DNA from: Mycobacterium sp. 1554424.7
GTDB lineage: Bacteria; Actinomycetota; Actinomycetes; Mycobacteriales; Mycobacteriaceae
Length of the DNA stretch: 64,000 nt
NCBI RefSeq assembly: GCF_001665295.1
Contig: NZ_LZSE01000044.1
Span: 1 to 64,000 of the forward strand
Direction of reading: 5' to 3'
The notes beneath the pieces were generated by a model, which was given only the letters and a program-made list of their open reading frames with translations, made no database searches and was not told where the DNA came from. This document shows, piece after piece, positions 41,316 through 50,067 of the stretch. The translations under genes were made by a program, and so were the position numbers. Position 1 is the first letter of the stretch. Every line of letters begins with the position of its first letter.

Positions 41316-42710
41316 GTGAACGGACCGGTCGATGTCGCGGCCAAGCCCCGCGCGCGGGAACGCGTTGTCGTCCATGTCGATTCATTGGCGGCCCGTTGCG
41401 TCGGGGCGCTGGCGCTGCTCTGCGCGGCGGGCTGGCTGATCCTCATATTGGCCCGCCACCACCAGCAGCCCTACTGGCACTACTCCGACCGGCTGGGCTG
41501 GTCGCTGACGGTCCTGGGCGCCGTCGCGTTCATCGCCCGCGGCATCTTCCTGGGCCGCCCCGTGACGGCCATGCACGCCGTCGCCGCAGCGCTTTTCGTG
41601 GTGGCCGGGCTGGGCGCGCATGTGCTGTCCTTCGACCTGCTCGGGGATTTGCTGATCGTCGGCTCCGGACTGGTGTTGATGTGGCCGAGGACGGCGCATC
41701 CGCGACCCGAGGACCTGCCCCGCATTTGGGCGTTGATCAATGCCAGCGCCGACGATCCGCTTGCCCCGTTCGCCATGCAAACGGGCAAGTGCTATCACTT
41801 CACCACGGACGGCAGCGCCGCGCTGGCGTATCGCACCCGGCTGGGCTACGCCGCGGTCGGCGGGGATCCCGTCGGCGACGCAGAGAAATTCCCCGAGTTG
41901 GTCGCCGACTTCGCCGCCATGTGCCACGCGCACGGCTGGCGTATCGCCGTGGTGGGGTGCAGCGAGCGCCGGCTCGGGTTGTGGAAGAACCCGGCGGTGA
42001 TCGGACAATCGTTGCGCGCGATACCGATTGGGCGCGACGTCGTCGTCGACGTGGCGAGCTTCGAGATGGTGGGCCGCAAGTTCCGCAACCTGCGGCAGGC
42101 GGTGAAGCGCACCCACAACTGCGGCGTCACCACCGAGATCGTGGCGGAGCAGGAGCTCGACGACAAGCTGCTCGCGGAGCTGACCGACGTGGTGCGGTCG
42201 TCTCCCAGTGGGGCGCACGCCGATCGGGGTTTCTACATGAATCTCGACGGCGTGCTTGAGGGCCGGTTCCCGGGAATACAGCTGATCATCGCCAGGGACG
42301 CGTCGGGGCGGGTGCAGGGCTTTCATCGATACGCGACCGCCGGCGGCGGCAGCGATGTCAGCCTCGACGTGCCGTGGCGTCGCCGCGGGGCGCCCAACGG
42401 GATCGACGAACGGCTCAGCGTCGACATGATCATGGCCGCGAAAGAGGCTGGCGCGCAGCGGGTGTCGCTGTCCTTCGCGGCGTTTCCGGAGATCTTCGAG
42501 GACAAGGACCGCGGCCGGGCCCAGCGTGTCTTCTACCGGTTGATCCATGTGCTCGACCCGCTGATCGCGCTCGAGTCGCTGTACCGCTACGTGCGCAAGT
42601 TCCACGCGATGGACGCCCGGCGCTACGCGGTGATCTCGATGACCCAGCTGGTCCAATTGGTGTTCGTGTTGTTGACGCTGGAGTTCACGCCGCGCCGCCG
42701 GCACCTGTAG
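41316..42710 (+). CDS. DUF2156 / LPG-synthase C-terminal-like membrane protein
   Basis: A 464-residue protein. Three or four membrane helices in the first 125 residues (VGALALLCAAGWLILILARH, LTVLGAVAFIARGIFLG, AVAAALFVVAGLGAHVL) are followed by a cytoplasmic domain from about 130. That part (YHFTTDGSAALAYRTRLGYA, FRNLRQAVKRTHNCGVTTEI) resembles the GNAT-like aminoacyl-transferase domain of lysyl-phosphatidylglycerol synthases. Equivalent to Rv1619. GTG 41316 was preferred because GGGAGG lies five bases before it. Acyl or aminoacyl transfer to a membrane lipid is inference. Confidence 0.8.
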   Translation: MNGPVDVAAKPRARERVVVHVDSLAARCVGALALLCAAGWLILILARHHQQPYWHYSDRLGWSLTVLGAVAFIARGIFLGRPVTAMHAVAAALFVVAGLGAHVLSFDLLGDLLIVGSGLVLMWPRTAHPRPEDLPRIWALINASADDPLAPFAMQTGKCYHFTTDGSAALAYRTRLGYAAVGGDPVGDAEKFPELVADFAAMCHAHGWRIAVVGCSERRLGLWKNPAVIGQSLRAIPIGRDVVVDVASFEMVGRKFRNLRQAVKRTHNCGVTTEIVAEQELDDKLLAELTDVVRSSPSGAHADRGFYMNLDGVLEGRFPGIQLIIARDASGRVQGFHRYATAGGGSDVSLDVPWRRRGAPNGIDERLSVDMIMAAKEAGAQRVSLSFAAFPEIFEDKDRGRAQRVFYRLIHVLDPLIALESLYRYVRKFHAMDARRYAVISMTQLVQLVFVLLTLEFTPRRRHL

Positions 42711-42775
42711 ATTCGCTGCGCTGTCATGTCGGAAAACCGCTAGCCTCTGGTCGCGATGGTTGGTTGGCTGGGGTT

Positions 42776-43525
42776 GTGACACAAATCGCGAATCTGCGCG
42801 ATGAAGCCATGCGCGAACTGATTTCGAGTTTGTCGGACGTTCAGGCAAGCGCGCCGACATGGTGTGCGGGCTGGAGCGCCCACGAGCTCACCGCACATGT
42901 GACGGCCGCCGCCGAGGAGCGGGCGAACCTCATCGAGGATCATCTCGCGGGCAGGCCGCCGAGGGCGACGCGGTCCTGGGAGGTTCGCGAGCCGCCGTTT
43001 CGCGCGATGCCCGACGGCGAGCTTCGAGAACGCTTGGTGGAACACGCGATTCGCTTCGAGGCCGGCGTGGCGGCCCTCGCGGTGTGCGACACCATCATAT
43101 ACACCGGCTGGGCGATGACCGCCGAACGGTTGCGCATGCACAGCCGCAGCGAAGCGGTGCTGCACCGATGGGATCTCGTCGGCGACGACGACATCAGCAT
43201 CCGATTGCTGTCCGATCCGGCGATGGTCAGCCACGCGGTCGCGGTGTTCGACGGGCTGCCCGCCTTGGTTGAAGCCCAGCGGTGGCGACGGCCCGACCTG
43301 GTGCCGCGGCCCGTGATTCTGCGCAGCGATGGGCGGCCCGACGTCGTCGTGACACCGGGGGAGGGCCTGTCGACTGGCCCGACCGGCGACGGCGTCGCGA
43401 TAGAGCTGCTGCCCCATGAGCTACCGCTTGTCCTATGGGGACGCTGTCCGGCACGGCTGCGCGATCCGAAGGCCAACGCCGAGACCGTGGACGACGTCCT
43501 GCGGCGGGTGCCTCAAACTCGATGA
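42776..43525 (+). CDS. Maleylpyruvate isomerase/DinB-type mycothiol-dependent family protein
   Basis: A 249-residue protein with an N-terminal DinB-like four-helix bundle. RDEAMRELISSLSDVQASAP, then WCAGWSAHELTAHVTAAAEER, is the Wx2-GWxxxxLxAH motif of the MDMPI N-terminal family, whose His residues bind a metal. Such proteins use mycothiol as cofactor or act in thiol-linked detoxification. The start is GTG 42776; TAGCCT 30 bases upstream fits a -10 box. The last 13 bases overlap the convergent WYL regulator. H37Rv has cydC here, so this is an insertion. Confidence 0.78.
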   Translation: MTQIANLRDEAMRELISSLSDVQASAPTWCAGWSAHELTAHVTAAAEERANLIEDHLAGRPPRATRSWEVREPPFRAMPDGELRERLVEHAIRFEAGVAALAVCDTIIYTGWAMTAERLRMHSRSEAVLHRWDLVGDDDISIRLLSDPAMVSHAVAVFDGLPALVEAQRWRRPDLVPRPVILRSDGRPDVVVTPGEGLSTGPTGDGVAIELLPHELPLVLWGRCPARLRDPKANAETVDDVLRRVPQTR

Positions 43526-44508
43526 GCGTCGTCGTCACCGTGGCGGACGATGGGCGTCTGTCCGATGGCGCCCGCGAGCCGGTTTGTGAGGTCACGGATG
43601 TGTTCGATCAGTTCGGCGGGTTCGTGCACCGTGCAAGGGAATTGGAACAAACCGACGTGCAGAGCGAGTTCGTCGAGGCTGTTCGATCCGGTATGCAGAA
43701 CGCAGTGGTCATCGCCGGTCGATTCGAGTTGGCCGACGTGGTGCGAAATGCGTTCGGCGGCAACGTTGATGGGGACATGCAGGGTGATGCGGGCGCGGTA
43801 TCGATAGGCGTTCGTCGTCACACGCCGGGACAGGTATCCGGCCAGGTCGACGTCCGGCGGCGCGCGGAACGGGAATCCAGGCCCGGTGGGAACGCGCGGG
43901 TTCAATCGGTCGACGCGGTAGGTGCGCCAGTCGTCACGGTCGGTGTCCCATGCGATCAGATACCAGCGCTTGCCGGTGTGGATGACCCGATGTGGTTCCA
44001 CCGTCCGGAGTGAGGACGTGCCGTCGTTGCTGAGATAGTCGAACCGAAGCCGGTGCTGGTCGCGGCATGCGCGGGAGACGGCGACGAGGGTGTCCGGGTC
44101 GACGGTAGGCCCGGGCGGAGAAACGGTCTGGGTCGTCGCTGTCAGCAGGTTGACCCGATGCCGCAGCCGTGACGGGAGCAATTGTTCGAGTTTGGCAAGC
44201 GCCCGCACCGAGGACTCTTCGATTCCTGTTACAGAACTTGTTGCGGCCGTGCGCAATCCGATCGCTACCGCGACAGTTTCCTCATCGTCGAGCAGCAGCG
44301 GCGGCAGCTGAGCCCCGGCGCCCAGCCGATACCCGGAGCGTCCGGCGGTGGCCTCGACCGGGTATCCCAACGACCGCAACTTGCCGATGTCCCGGCGCAC
44401 CGTTCGGACGTCGACGCTCATCCGGTCCGCCAACTCGGCGCCCGACCATTCGCGGCGCATCTGTAACAGGCCCAGCAGCCGGAGCAGACGCGCGGAGGTC
44501 TCGAGCAC
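43513..44508 (-). CDS. WYL-domain helix-turn-helix transcriptional regulator
   Basis: A 331-residue YafY/DeoR-like regulator. Residues 5-60 form the HTH_11 winged helix (RLLRLLGLLQMRREWSGAEL, then SVDVRTVRRDIGKLRSLGYP). The WYL domain spans about 140-210, with GKRWYLIAWD at 180-188 and TYRVDRL after it; the C-terminal extension follows. WYL domains sense ligands or DNA-damage signals. The start is TTG, CTG or the ATG at 44508; the last gives MLETSARLL. Divergent from an epoxide hydrolase it probably controls. Confidence 0.86.
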   Translation of the reverse strand: MLETSARLLRLLGLLQMRREWSGAELADRMSVDVRTVRRDIGKLRSLGYPVEATAGRSGYRLGAGAQLPPLLLDDEETVAVAIGLRTAATSSVTGIEESSVRALAKLEQLLPSRLRHRVNLLTATTQTVSPPGPTVDPDTLVAVSRACRDQHRLRFDYLSNDGTSSLRTVEPHRVIHTGKRWYLIAWDTDRDDWRTYRVDRLNPRVPTGPGFPFRAPPDVDLAGYLSRRVTTNAYRYRARITLHVPINVAAERISHHVGQLESTGDDHCVLHTGSNSLDELALHVGLFQFPCTVHEPAELIEHIRDLTNRLAGAIGQTPIVRHGDDDAHRV

Positions 44509-44558
44509 ATTCTCGATTCTGCCCGCAACCTAGGACAAAAACTGACCTCAGCGGCTCC

Positions 44559-44564
44559 TACGTT
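44559..44564 (+). promoter_or_regulatory. Candidate -10 box of the epoxide hydrolase
   Basis: TACGTT lies 7 bases before ATG 44572 and fits TANNNT; the transcript may be leaderless. It lies in the 63-base gap shared with the divergent WYL regulator. Confidence 0.35.
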
Positions 44565-44571
44565 CGGTTAT

Positions 44572-45726
44572 ATGACCAACGACATCACTCCATTTCGCAT
44601 CGCAATCCCTCAACAGCAGCTTGACGACCTGCATGATCGGCTCGAGCGCGTCCGGTGGCCGACGGCCCTTCCCGGCGACGGCTGGGACACCGGGGTCCCG
44701 CTCCACTGGCTGCGCGAGCTCACCGAGTACTGGCGTTCCGGGTACGACTGGCGGGCGGCCGAAGCTCGGCTGAACGAGTACCCCCAGTTCACGACCACGA
44801 TCGATGGACAGCGCATCCACTTTCTGCACGTTCGTGCGGCCGAGCCCGGCGCGTTCCCGCTTATCCTGACCCACGGCTGGCCGGATTCGATCGTCGGATT
44901 GCTCGATGTCATCGAACCGCTCACCGATCCTCAGGCGCATGGGGGCGACCGCGCTGACGCCTTCGACGTGGTGATCCCTTCCGTGCCGGGGTTTGGCTTC
45001 TCAGGCCCGACGGCCGACGGCGGCTGGACCACGGATCGGATTGCCAGGGCGTGGGCCGAACTGATGCGCCGTCTCGGCTACCGGCGTTACGGAGCCCAGG
45101 GCGGCGACCTCGGCGCGACGATCAGCCCGCAACTCGGGCGCGTCGCCCCGGGCCATGTCGCTGCCGTGCACCTCAACGGCCCCTCGATCGTGCCGCCGAT
45201 GCCGCTGCCGGACGAGGAACTCGCCGGGCTCTCCGAGATCGAACGCGATCGGGTGCACCGGATCGAGGCGTTCATGCAAGAGGAGTACGGCTACATCGCG
45301 ATCCAGTCCACGCGGCCCCAAACGCTTGCCTACGGCCTGACTCACTCCCCGGTCGGGCAGCTCGCCTGGATTATGGACAAGTTCCGGGAATGGACCCATC
45401 CGCGAGGCACCGTCCCCGACAAAATCATTGACCGCGACACGCTGCTCACCAACGCGTCGATCTACTGGTTCACCGGCACGGCCGGATCGGCCGCGTACGT
45501 CTGCTACGCCCAAGGAAGCGACTGGACGACGCGCAACACCGACTCCGGAATACCCACCGCGGCGCTTGTCTTCGCGCACGACGTGAGCATCCGCCGTTAC
45601 GTCGAAGAACAGAACACCATCACCCGCTGGACCGACATCGACCACGGGGGCCACTTCGCCGCCATGGAGGAAGCCGAAATCCTCGTTGCCGACGTGCGCG
45701 AATTCTTCAGAGCGCACCGCTCGTGA
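44572..45726 (+). CDS. Epoxide hydrolase, microsomal type
   Basis: Alpha/beta-hydrolase that opens epoxides through a covalent Asp ester. Residues 1-95 are the EHN N-terminal domain (ITPFRIAIPQQQLDDLHDRL). HGWPDS at 101-106 is the oxyanion loop; the nucleophile Asp179 is in YGAQGGDLGATIS; His361 is in DIDHGGHFAAMEE. The lid tyrosines lie around 240-310. The 384-residue length is normal. The last 20 bases overlap convergent cydC. The WYL neighbour suggests induction by a small molecule. Physiological epoxide unknown. Confidence 0.9.
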   Translation: MTNDITPFRIAIPQQQLDDLHDRLERVRWPTALPGDGWDTGVPLHWLRELTEYWRSGYDWRAAEARLNEYPQFTTTIDGQRIHFLHVRAAEPGAFPLILTHGWPDSIVGLLDVIEPLTDPQAHGGDRADAFDVVIPSVPGFGFSGPTADGGWTTDRIARAWAELMRRLGYRRYGAQGGDLGATISPQLGRVAPGHVAAVHLNGPSIVPPMPLPDEELAGLSEIERDRVHRIEAFMQEEYGYIAIQSTRPQTLAYGLTHSPVGQLAWIMDKFREWTHPRGTVPDKIIDRDTLLTNASIYWFTGTAGSAAYVCYAQGSDWTTRNTDSGIPTAALVFAHDVSIRRYVEEQNTITRWTDIDHGGHFAAMEEAEILVADVREFFRAHRS

Positions 45727-47368
45727 CGGTGTCGGCATCGATGTGCAGTTCGCGGCAACCAATCCCGTCGGGCAAGTGATGAGTGGCCACCACCACCGTC
45801 CGATCCGCGGGCATCAGCCCGGCGCTTGGGCTTAACAGATCGCGCAGGACCCGTTCGGCGTCGGTCGCGTCCAGGTGCTCTGTCGGCTCGTCGAGCAGCA
45901 CGATCCGGGCGGGCGAGATCACGGCGCGGGCGAGCAACAGCCGCCTGCGCTGGCCCGCCGAAACAGCCTGCGCGCCACCGATCAACACCGTGGACAGGCC
46001 GTCGGGTAGGCCGGCGAGCCAGCCGCCGAGGCCGACGGCGTCCAGCGCCGCCGTCAGCTCATCGTCGTCGCAGTCCCCGCGCGCGACCAGCAGGTTGTCC
46101 CGGACCGTGGTGGCGAAGAGGTGCGCGTCCTCGGCGAAAAAGCTGACAGCCCGGTGCAATTCGTCCTCGTCGAAGCGGTCGATGTCGGTCCCGTTCAGCA
46201 GCACCCGCCCGTCCAGCGGCGGCAGCAGCCCGGCCAGCGTCATCAGCAGGGTCGTCTTGCCCGAACCGCTGGCGCCAGTGACGGCCAGCCGGGACCCCGG
46301 CGGCAGGCCGAGCGAAACCCGCTGTGGCCGGGCCGAATCCGCGTGACCGGAGCGGATGTCGACCGACAACGCGCCGGTGCCGTCGGGTAGCGCCACACCG
46401 CGCCCCGTCGGGCGGTCCCGGGGAGCCAGGTCGAGCAGCCGACGCGCGGCGATCCGCGACCGCGTCAGCTGGACGGCGGCGCCCGGCAACGCCGTCGTCG
46501 CCTCGAACGCGGACAGCGGCAACAACATCAGGACCGCCAGCGTGGTGGGCGCAACCGTGTGGGCCAACCCGATGCCGGCCACCACCGCGCCCAGCACGCT
46601 GGCCCCGATTGCCGCGGTCGGCATCGCCTCGGCGATCGCGGCCGGCTTCGCCGCGGCGTCGAGGGCCTCGGCCCAGGCGCGGTGGCGGCGTTGCGCATCG
46701 GCGATGAGGCCGGGCAGCGCACCCGCGATGCGCAGCTCCGGCGCGTGTTCGAGCGCGATCATCGCCGACGTGTCGCGGTCGGAATGGTGCTGGCGGGCAA
46801 CCTCTTCCTGTTTGGCGGCGGCCCTGCCGGCCAGCCGGGGCGCGACGTAGCCGGCGATCAGCAGGCAGGCCGCCAGCACCGCGGCCGCCGGCGGCGAGAT
46901 GGCCGCGACGACCGCGGTCGCCGCCGCCGCGAGCACCGCCGCGACGGCGATCGGCACCACCGCGCGCACCAGCACGTTGGCCAGCTCGTCGACGTCGGAG
47001 CCCACCCTGGCCACCAGTTCGCCGCTGTGCAGGCGGACGGCCGCCGCCGCGGGCCCACGCGCGAGCCGGTGGTAGATCTGCGCTCTCGCGGTGCCGGCCG
47101 CCCGCAGCGCGGTGTCATGGGTGGCCAGCCGCTCGCAGTAATGCAGCACCCCACGCGAAATCGCGAACGCGCGCACGGCGACCACCGCGAGCGACAGGTC
47201 CACCACGGGCGGCATCTGCCAGGCCCGCGTGATGAGCCAGGCCGACACGCCGGCCAGGGCCAGCGCGCTGCCCAGCGACAGCACGCCCAGCGCGATGGCG
47301 GCGAGGATCCGCGGCGCTCGCGGGCGCAGCAGGCCCGTGGCCGCCAGGAGGGGATCAGACCGGGGCAT
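45707..47368 (-). CDS. cydC: ABC exporter CydC of the cytochrome bd assembly system
   Basis: One half of the CydDC ABC exporter needed for cytochrome bd assembly, reported to export glutathione/cysteine in E. coli; the mycobacterial substrate is not certain. The 553 residues have an N-terminal six-helix membrane domain (1-310) and a C-terminal ATPase. Walker A is GASGSGKTT; the signature is VSAGQRRRL instead of LSGGQ, an unusual C-loop; Walker B is IVLLDEPTEHLD. ATG 47368 overlaps the cydD end by 14 bases. Confidence 0.93.
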   Translation of the reverse strand: MPRSDPLLAATGLLRPRAPRILAAIALGVLSLGSALALAGVSAWLITRAWQMPPVVDLSLAVVAVRAFAISRGVLHYCERLATHDTALRAAGTARAQIYHRLARGPAAAAVRLHSGELVARVGSDVDELANVLVRAVVPIAVAAVLAAAATAVVAAISPPAAAVLAACLLIAGYVAPRLAGRAAAKQEEVARQHHSDRDTSAMIALEHAPELRIAGALPGLIADAQRRHRAWAEALDAAAKPAAIAEAMPTAAIGASVLGAVVAGIGLAHTVAPTTLAVLMLLPLSAFEATTALPGAAVQLTRSRIAARRLLDLAPRDRPTGRGVALPDGTGALSVDIRSGHADSARPQRVSLGLPPGSRLAVTGASGSGKTTLLMTLAGLLPPLDGRVLLNGTDIDRFDEDELHRAVSFFAEDAHLFATTVRDNLLVARGDCDDDELTAALDAVGLGGWLAGLPDGLSTVLIGGAQAVSAGQRRRLLLARAVISPARIVLLDEPTEHLDATDAERVLRDLLSPSAGLMPADRTVVVATHHLPDGIGCRELHIDADTVTSGAL

Positions 47369-48968
47369 GGGTCACCTCGGCGTCGGCGGCCACGTTGATC
47401 ACGTCGTCACCGATGGCGACGACGGGTTCGCGGTGGCCGACGACGACCACCGTCGCGCCGCGGCGCGCACGCTCGACGATGGCCCGCAGCACCCGCTGCT
47501 CGGTCCGCGCGTCCAGGTGCGCAGTGGGCTCGTCCAGCAGCAGCACCGGGGCCGCCGAGCCGAGCGCCCGGGCGAGGCCGAGCCGTTGGCGCTGGCCCAG
47601 CGACAAACCGACGCCCCCGCGCCCGAGCACGGTGTCCATCCCGTCGGGCAGCTGGGCCAGCACGGCGTCGAAACCCGATGCGGCGCAGGCCTCCTCGAGA
47701 TCGTCGATGCTTCCCAGGAGGTTCAGGTTGTCACGCACGGTGCCCGGGACCAGGACGGGGCGTTGCGGCAGCCAGGACAGCTGCCGCCACCACCCGGCGC
47801 GGTCCAGCTCGGCGACGTCGGTTCCGGCCACCGTGATCCGGCCGGAGGACGGCGTGGTGAGCCCGGCGATGGCCTGCAGCGTGGTGCTCTTGCCTGCGCC
47901 ATTGTGTCCGGTCAGCACCGTGACCCGCCCGGGTTCGATCAGCGCGGTCAGGTCGCTCGGCGCGTGGCCGTCCCGGCCCAACACACTGAGGTCTTCGATG
48001 CGGATCTGTGTGCCGCGCGCGCTCACGGACTGGCGTCGCACCGTCGGGGCGGCGGGCTCGCCGATGAGGGCGAACGCCTTGTCGGCGGCGGTCCTACCGT
48101 CTTGGGCCGCATGGAATTCCACGCCGATGCGGCGCAGCGGCCAGTAGACGTCGGGGGCCAGCAGCAGGACCGTCAGGCCGGTGGTCAGCGTCATCTCGCC
48201 GAACAGCAGGCGAAGGCCAATCCCCACCGCGATCAGCGCCACGCCCAGCGTGGCGAGCAATTCGAGCACCAACGCCGACAGGAATGCGATCCGCAGCGTC
48301 GCCATCGCCGAGCGCCGGTGGGCGGCAGCGAGTTCGGCGATCCGGTGTTCCGGGCCGCGACCGCGGCCCAGCGCGCGCAGTGTCGGGATTCCGGCGATCA
48401 GGTCCAGCAGCCGCGCCTGCAGAGTTGTCATGGCGTTCAGCGCCGCCGCCGACCGGTCCGCGGTCGCCAGCCCGATCAGCACCATGAACACCGGTATCAG
48501 CGGCAGGGTGATCACCACGATCACCATCGATTTCGGGTCGTAGAGCGCGATCACGGCGACGGTGGCCGGGGTCAGGATCGCGGCGAGCAGCAGGGTCGGC
48601 AGGTATCCGGCGAAATAGGGGCGCAACCCGTCGAGGCCACGCGTCACCACGACCGCGGCCTCCTCGCGCTGCGCGGCGAGTTCGGCGGGCGGCCGGGCGG
48701 TCACCGCGGCCAGCACCTGACCGTTGAGGTCGGCGATCACCGCGCCGGCCCCGCGCTGACCCAGACGGGCCTGAAGCCAATGCACGACCGTGCGAATGAT
48801 CCACAGCGCCAACAGGATCGACAGCGGCCCAAGGTAAGCCCGCCAATCACGCGCCGACTGATCGCCGACGACGCGCGCCACCACACCGGCCAGGACGATC
48901 GCCGAGCCGATCGCACAGCCGGAGATCACCATCCCGCAGCCCACCGCGGCGAAAAGGTAGCGCCGCAA
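47355..48968 (-). CDS. cydD: ABC exporter CydD of the cytochrome bd assembly system
   Basis: Partner of CydC, a 537-residue membrane-ATPase half-transporter. Walker A is GHNGAGKST; the signature reads LSLGQRQRLGLARAL and Walker B VLLLDEPTAHLD. The membrane part includes GLDGLRPYFAGYLPTLLLAA. The start is unsure: TTG 48968 is the first usual start codon in frame, but conserved-looking LDPRLWRASDA lies just upstream and reaches to the cydB stop, where no ATG/GTG/TTG is found. Initiation from CTG or a longer fused frame is possible. Confidence 0.9.
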   Translation of the reverse strand: MRRYLFAAVGCGMVISGCAIGSAIVLAGVVARVVGDQSARDWRAYLGPLSILLALWIIRTVVHWLQARLGQRGAGAVIADLNGQVLAAVTARPPAELAAQREEAAVVVTRGLDGLRPYFAGYLPTLLLAAILTPATVAVIALYDPKSMVIVVITLPLIPVFMVLIGLATADRSAAALNAMTTLQARLLDLIAGIPTLRALGRGRGPEHRIAELAAAHRRSAMATLRIAFLSALVLELLATLGVALIAVGIGLRLLFGEMTLTTGLTVLLLAPDVYWPLRRIGVEFHAAQDGRTAADKAFALIGEPAAPTVRRQSVSARGTQIRIEDLSVLGRDGHAPSDLTALIEPGRVTVLTGHNGAGKSTTLQAIAGLTTPSSGRITVAGTDVAELDRAGWWRQLSWLPQRPVLVPGTVRDNLNLLGSIDDLEEACAASGFDAVLAQLPDGMDTVLGRGGVGLSLGQRQRLGLARALGSAAPVLLLDEPTAHLDARTEQRVLRAIVERARRGATVVVVGHREPVVAIGDDVINVAADAEVTHAPV

Positions 48969-49015
48969 CGCATCCGACGCCCGCCACAGCCGCGGATCCA
49001 GCGGCGCCCGAGCGC

Positions 49016-50056
49016 TCAGGACGCACGCCTCGCCAGGCCGATGGGCGCCGGAATCCGCTCGGACGAGATCCGTTGCCGGAACACCCAATACGTCCAGGAC
49101 TGGTATACCACCGTCAGCGGCGCCATGATCGCGGTCACCCAGGTCATGATTTTCAGCGTGTAAGGGGTCGACGAGGCGTTGTAGATCGTCACGCTCCACT
49201 GAGGATTCAGCGTGGAGGGCACCAGGTTCGGATACAACGAGCCGAACAACAGGACCACCACGGCCGCGACCACCGCGGCGAGGCAGGCAAAAGCCCAGCC
49301 CTCCGACGCGCGCCGCCACACCAGCAGCACCGCCGCCAACTGCGCGACGACCGCGACCCCGAGCACCAGCCAGGTCCAGCCCTTGCCGTGCGCGAGCTGC
49401 GTCCAAAGTCCAAAGGCCGCAACCAGTCCGGTCACCGGCAGCGACAACCACACCGCGAACCGGTGCGCATCGTCGCGGATTGTGCCCGAGGTCTTCAGCC
49501 CGACGAACACCGCGCCGTACAGCAGGAACAGCGCGGCGGTGGCCAGGCCGCCCAGCAGGGTGTAGGCATTGAGCACGTCGGTGATCGACGGGTGGACGTG
49601 GCCGGCGGCGTCCACCGGCAGCCCGCGAACCAGGATGGCGAAGGCGACGCCCCACAGGATGGCGGGCAGCCACGATCCGGCGGCGATGCCGAAATCGGCC
49701 CAGCCGCGCCATTTCGTGTCGTCGATCTTGCCGCGCCACTCGATCGCCACGGCGCGCACGATCATGCCGAACAGGATCGCCAGCAGCGGCAGATAGAGCG
49801 TGGAGAAGACCGTGGCATACCAGCCGGGAAACGCGGCGAACATCGCCGCGCCGGCGGTGATCAGCCAGACCTCGTTGCCGTCCCACACCGGCCCGATGGT
49901 GTTGAGCGCGGTGCGGCGGTGCAGCTCCGGGTCGCCGATGCCGATCCGGGCGAACGGCTCCATCAGCATGCCCACCCCGAAGTCGAAGCCCTCGAGGATG
50001 AAGAAACCGAGGAACAGCATCCCGATGATGCCGAACCACACCTGTTGCAATGCCAC
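49016..50056 (-). CDS. cydB: Cytochrome bd quinol oxidase subunit II
   Basis: Quinol oxidase subunit that pairs with CydA in the membrane. The 346 residues form about nine helices starting ALQQVWFGIIGMLFLGFFIL EGFDFGVGML, the usual CydB opening. TALNTIGPVWDGNEVWLITAG is the conserved second-helix block. GTG 50056 gives MALQQVWFG. Its start is 11 bases after the cydA stop. Cytochrome bd lets cells respire at low oxygen and when bc1-aa3 is blocked. Confidence 0.95.
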   Translation of the reverse strand: MALQQVWFGIIGMLFLGFFILEGFDFGVGMLMEPFARIGIGDPELHRRTALNTIGPVWDGNEVWLITAGAAMFAAFPGWYATVFSTLYLPLLAILFGMIVRAVAIEWRGKIDDTKWRGWADFGIAAGSWLPAILWGVAFAILVRGLPVDAAGHVHPSITDVLNAYTLLGGLATAALFLLYGAVFVGLKTSGTIRDDAHRFAVWLSLPVTGLVAAFGLWTQLAHGKGWTWLVLGVAVVAQLAAVLLVWRRASEGWAFACLAAVVAAVVVLLFGSLYPNLVPSTLNPQWSVTIYNASSTPYTLKIMTWVTAIMAPLTVVYQSWTYWVFRQRISSERIPAPIGLARRAS

Positions 50057-50067
50057 CGGTCAGCTCC

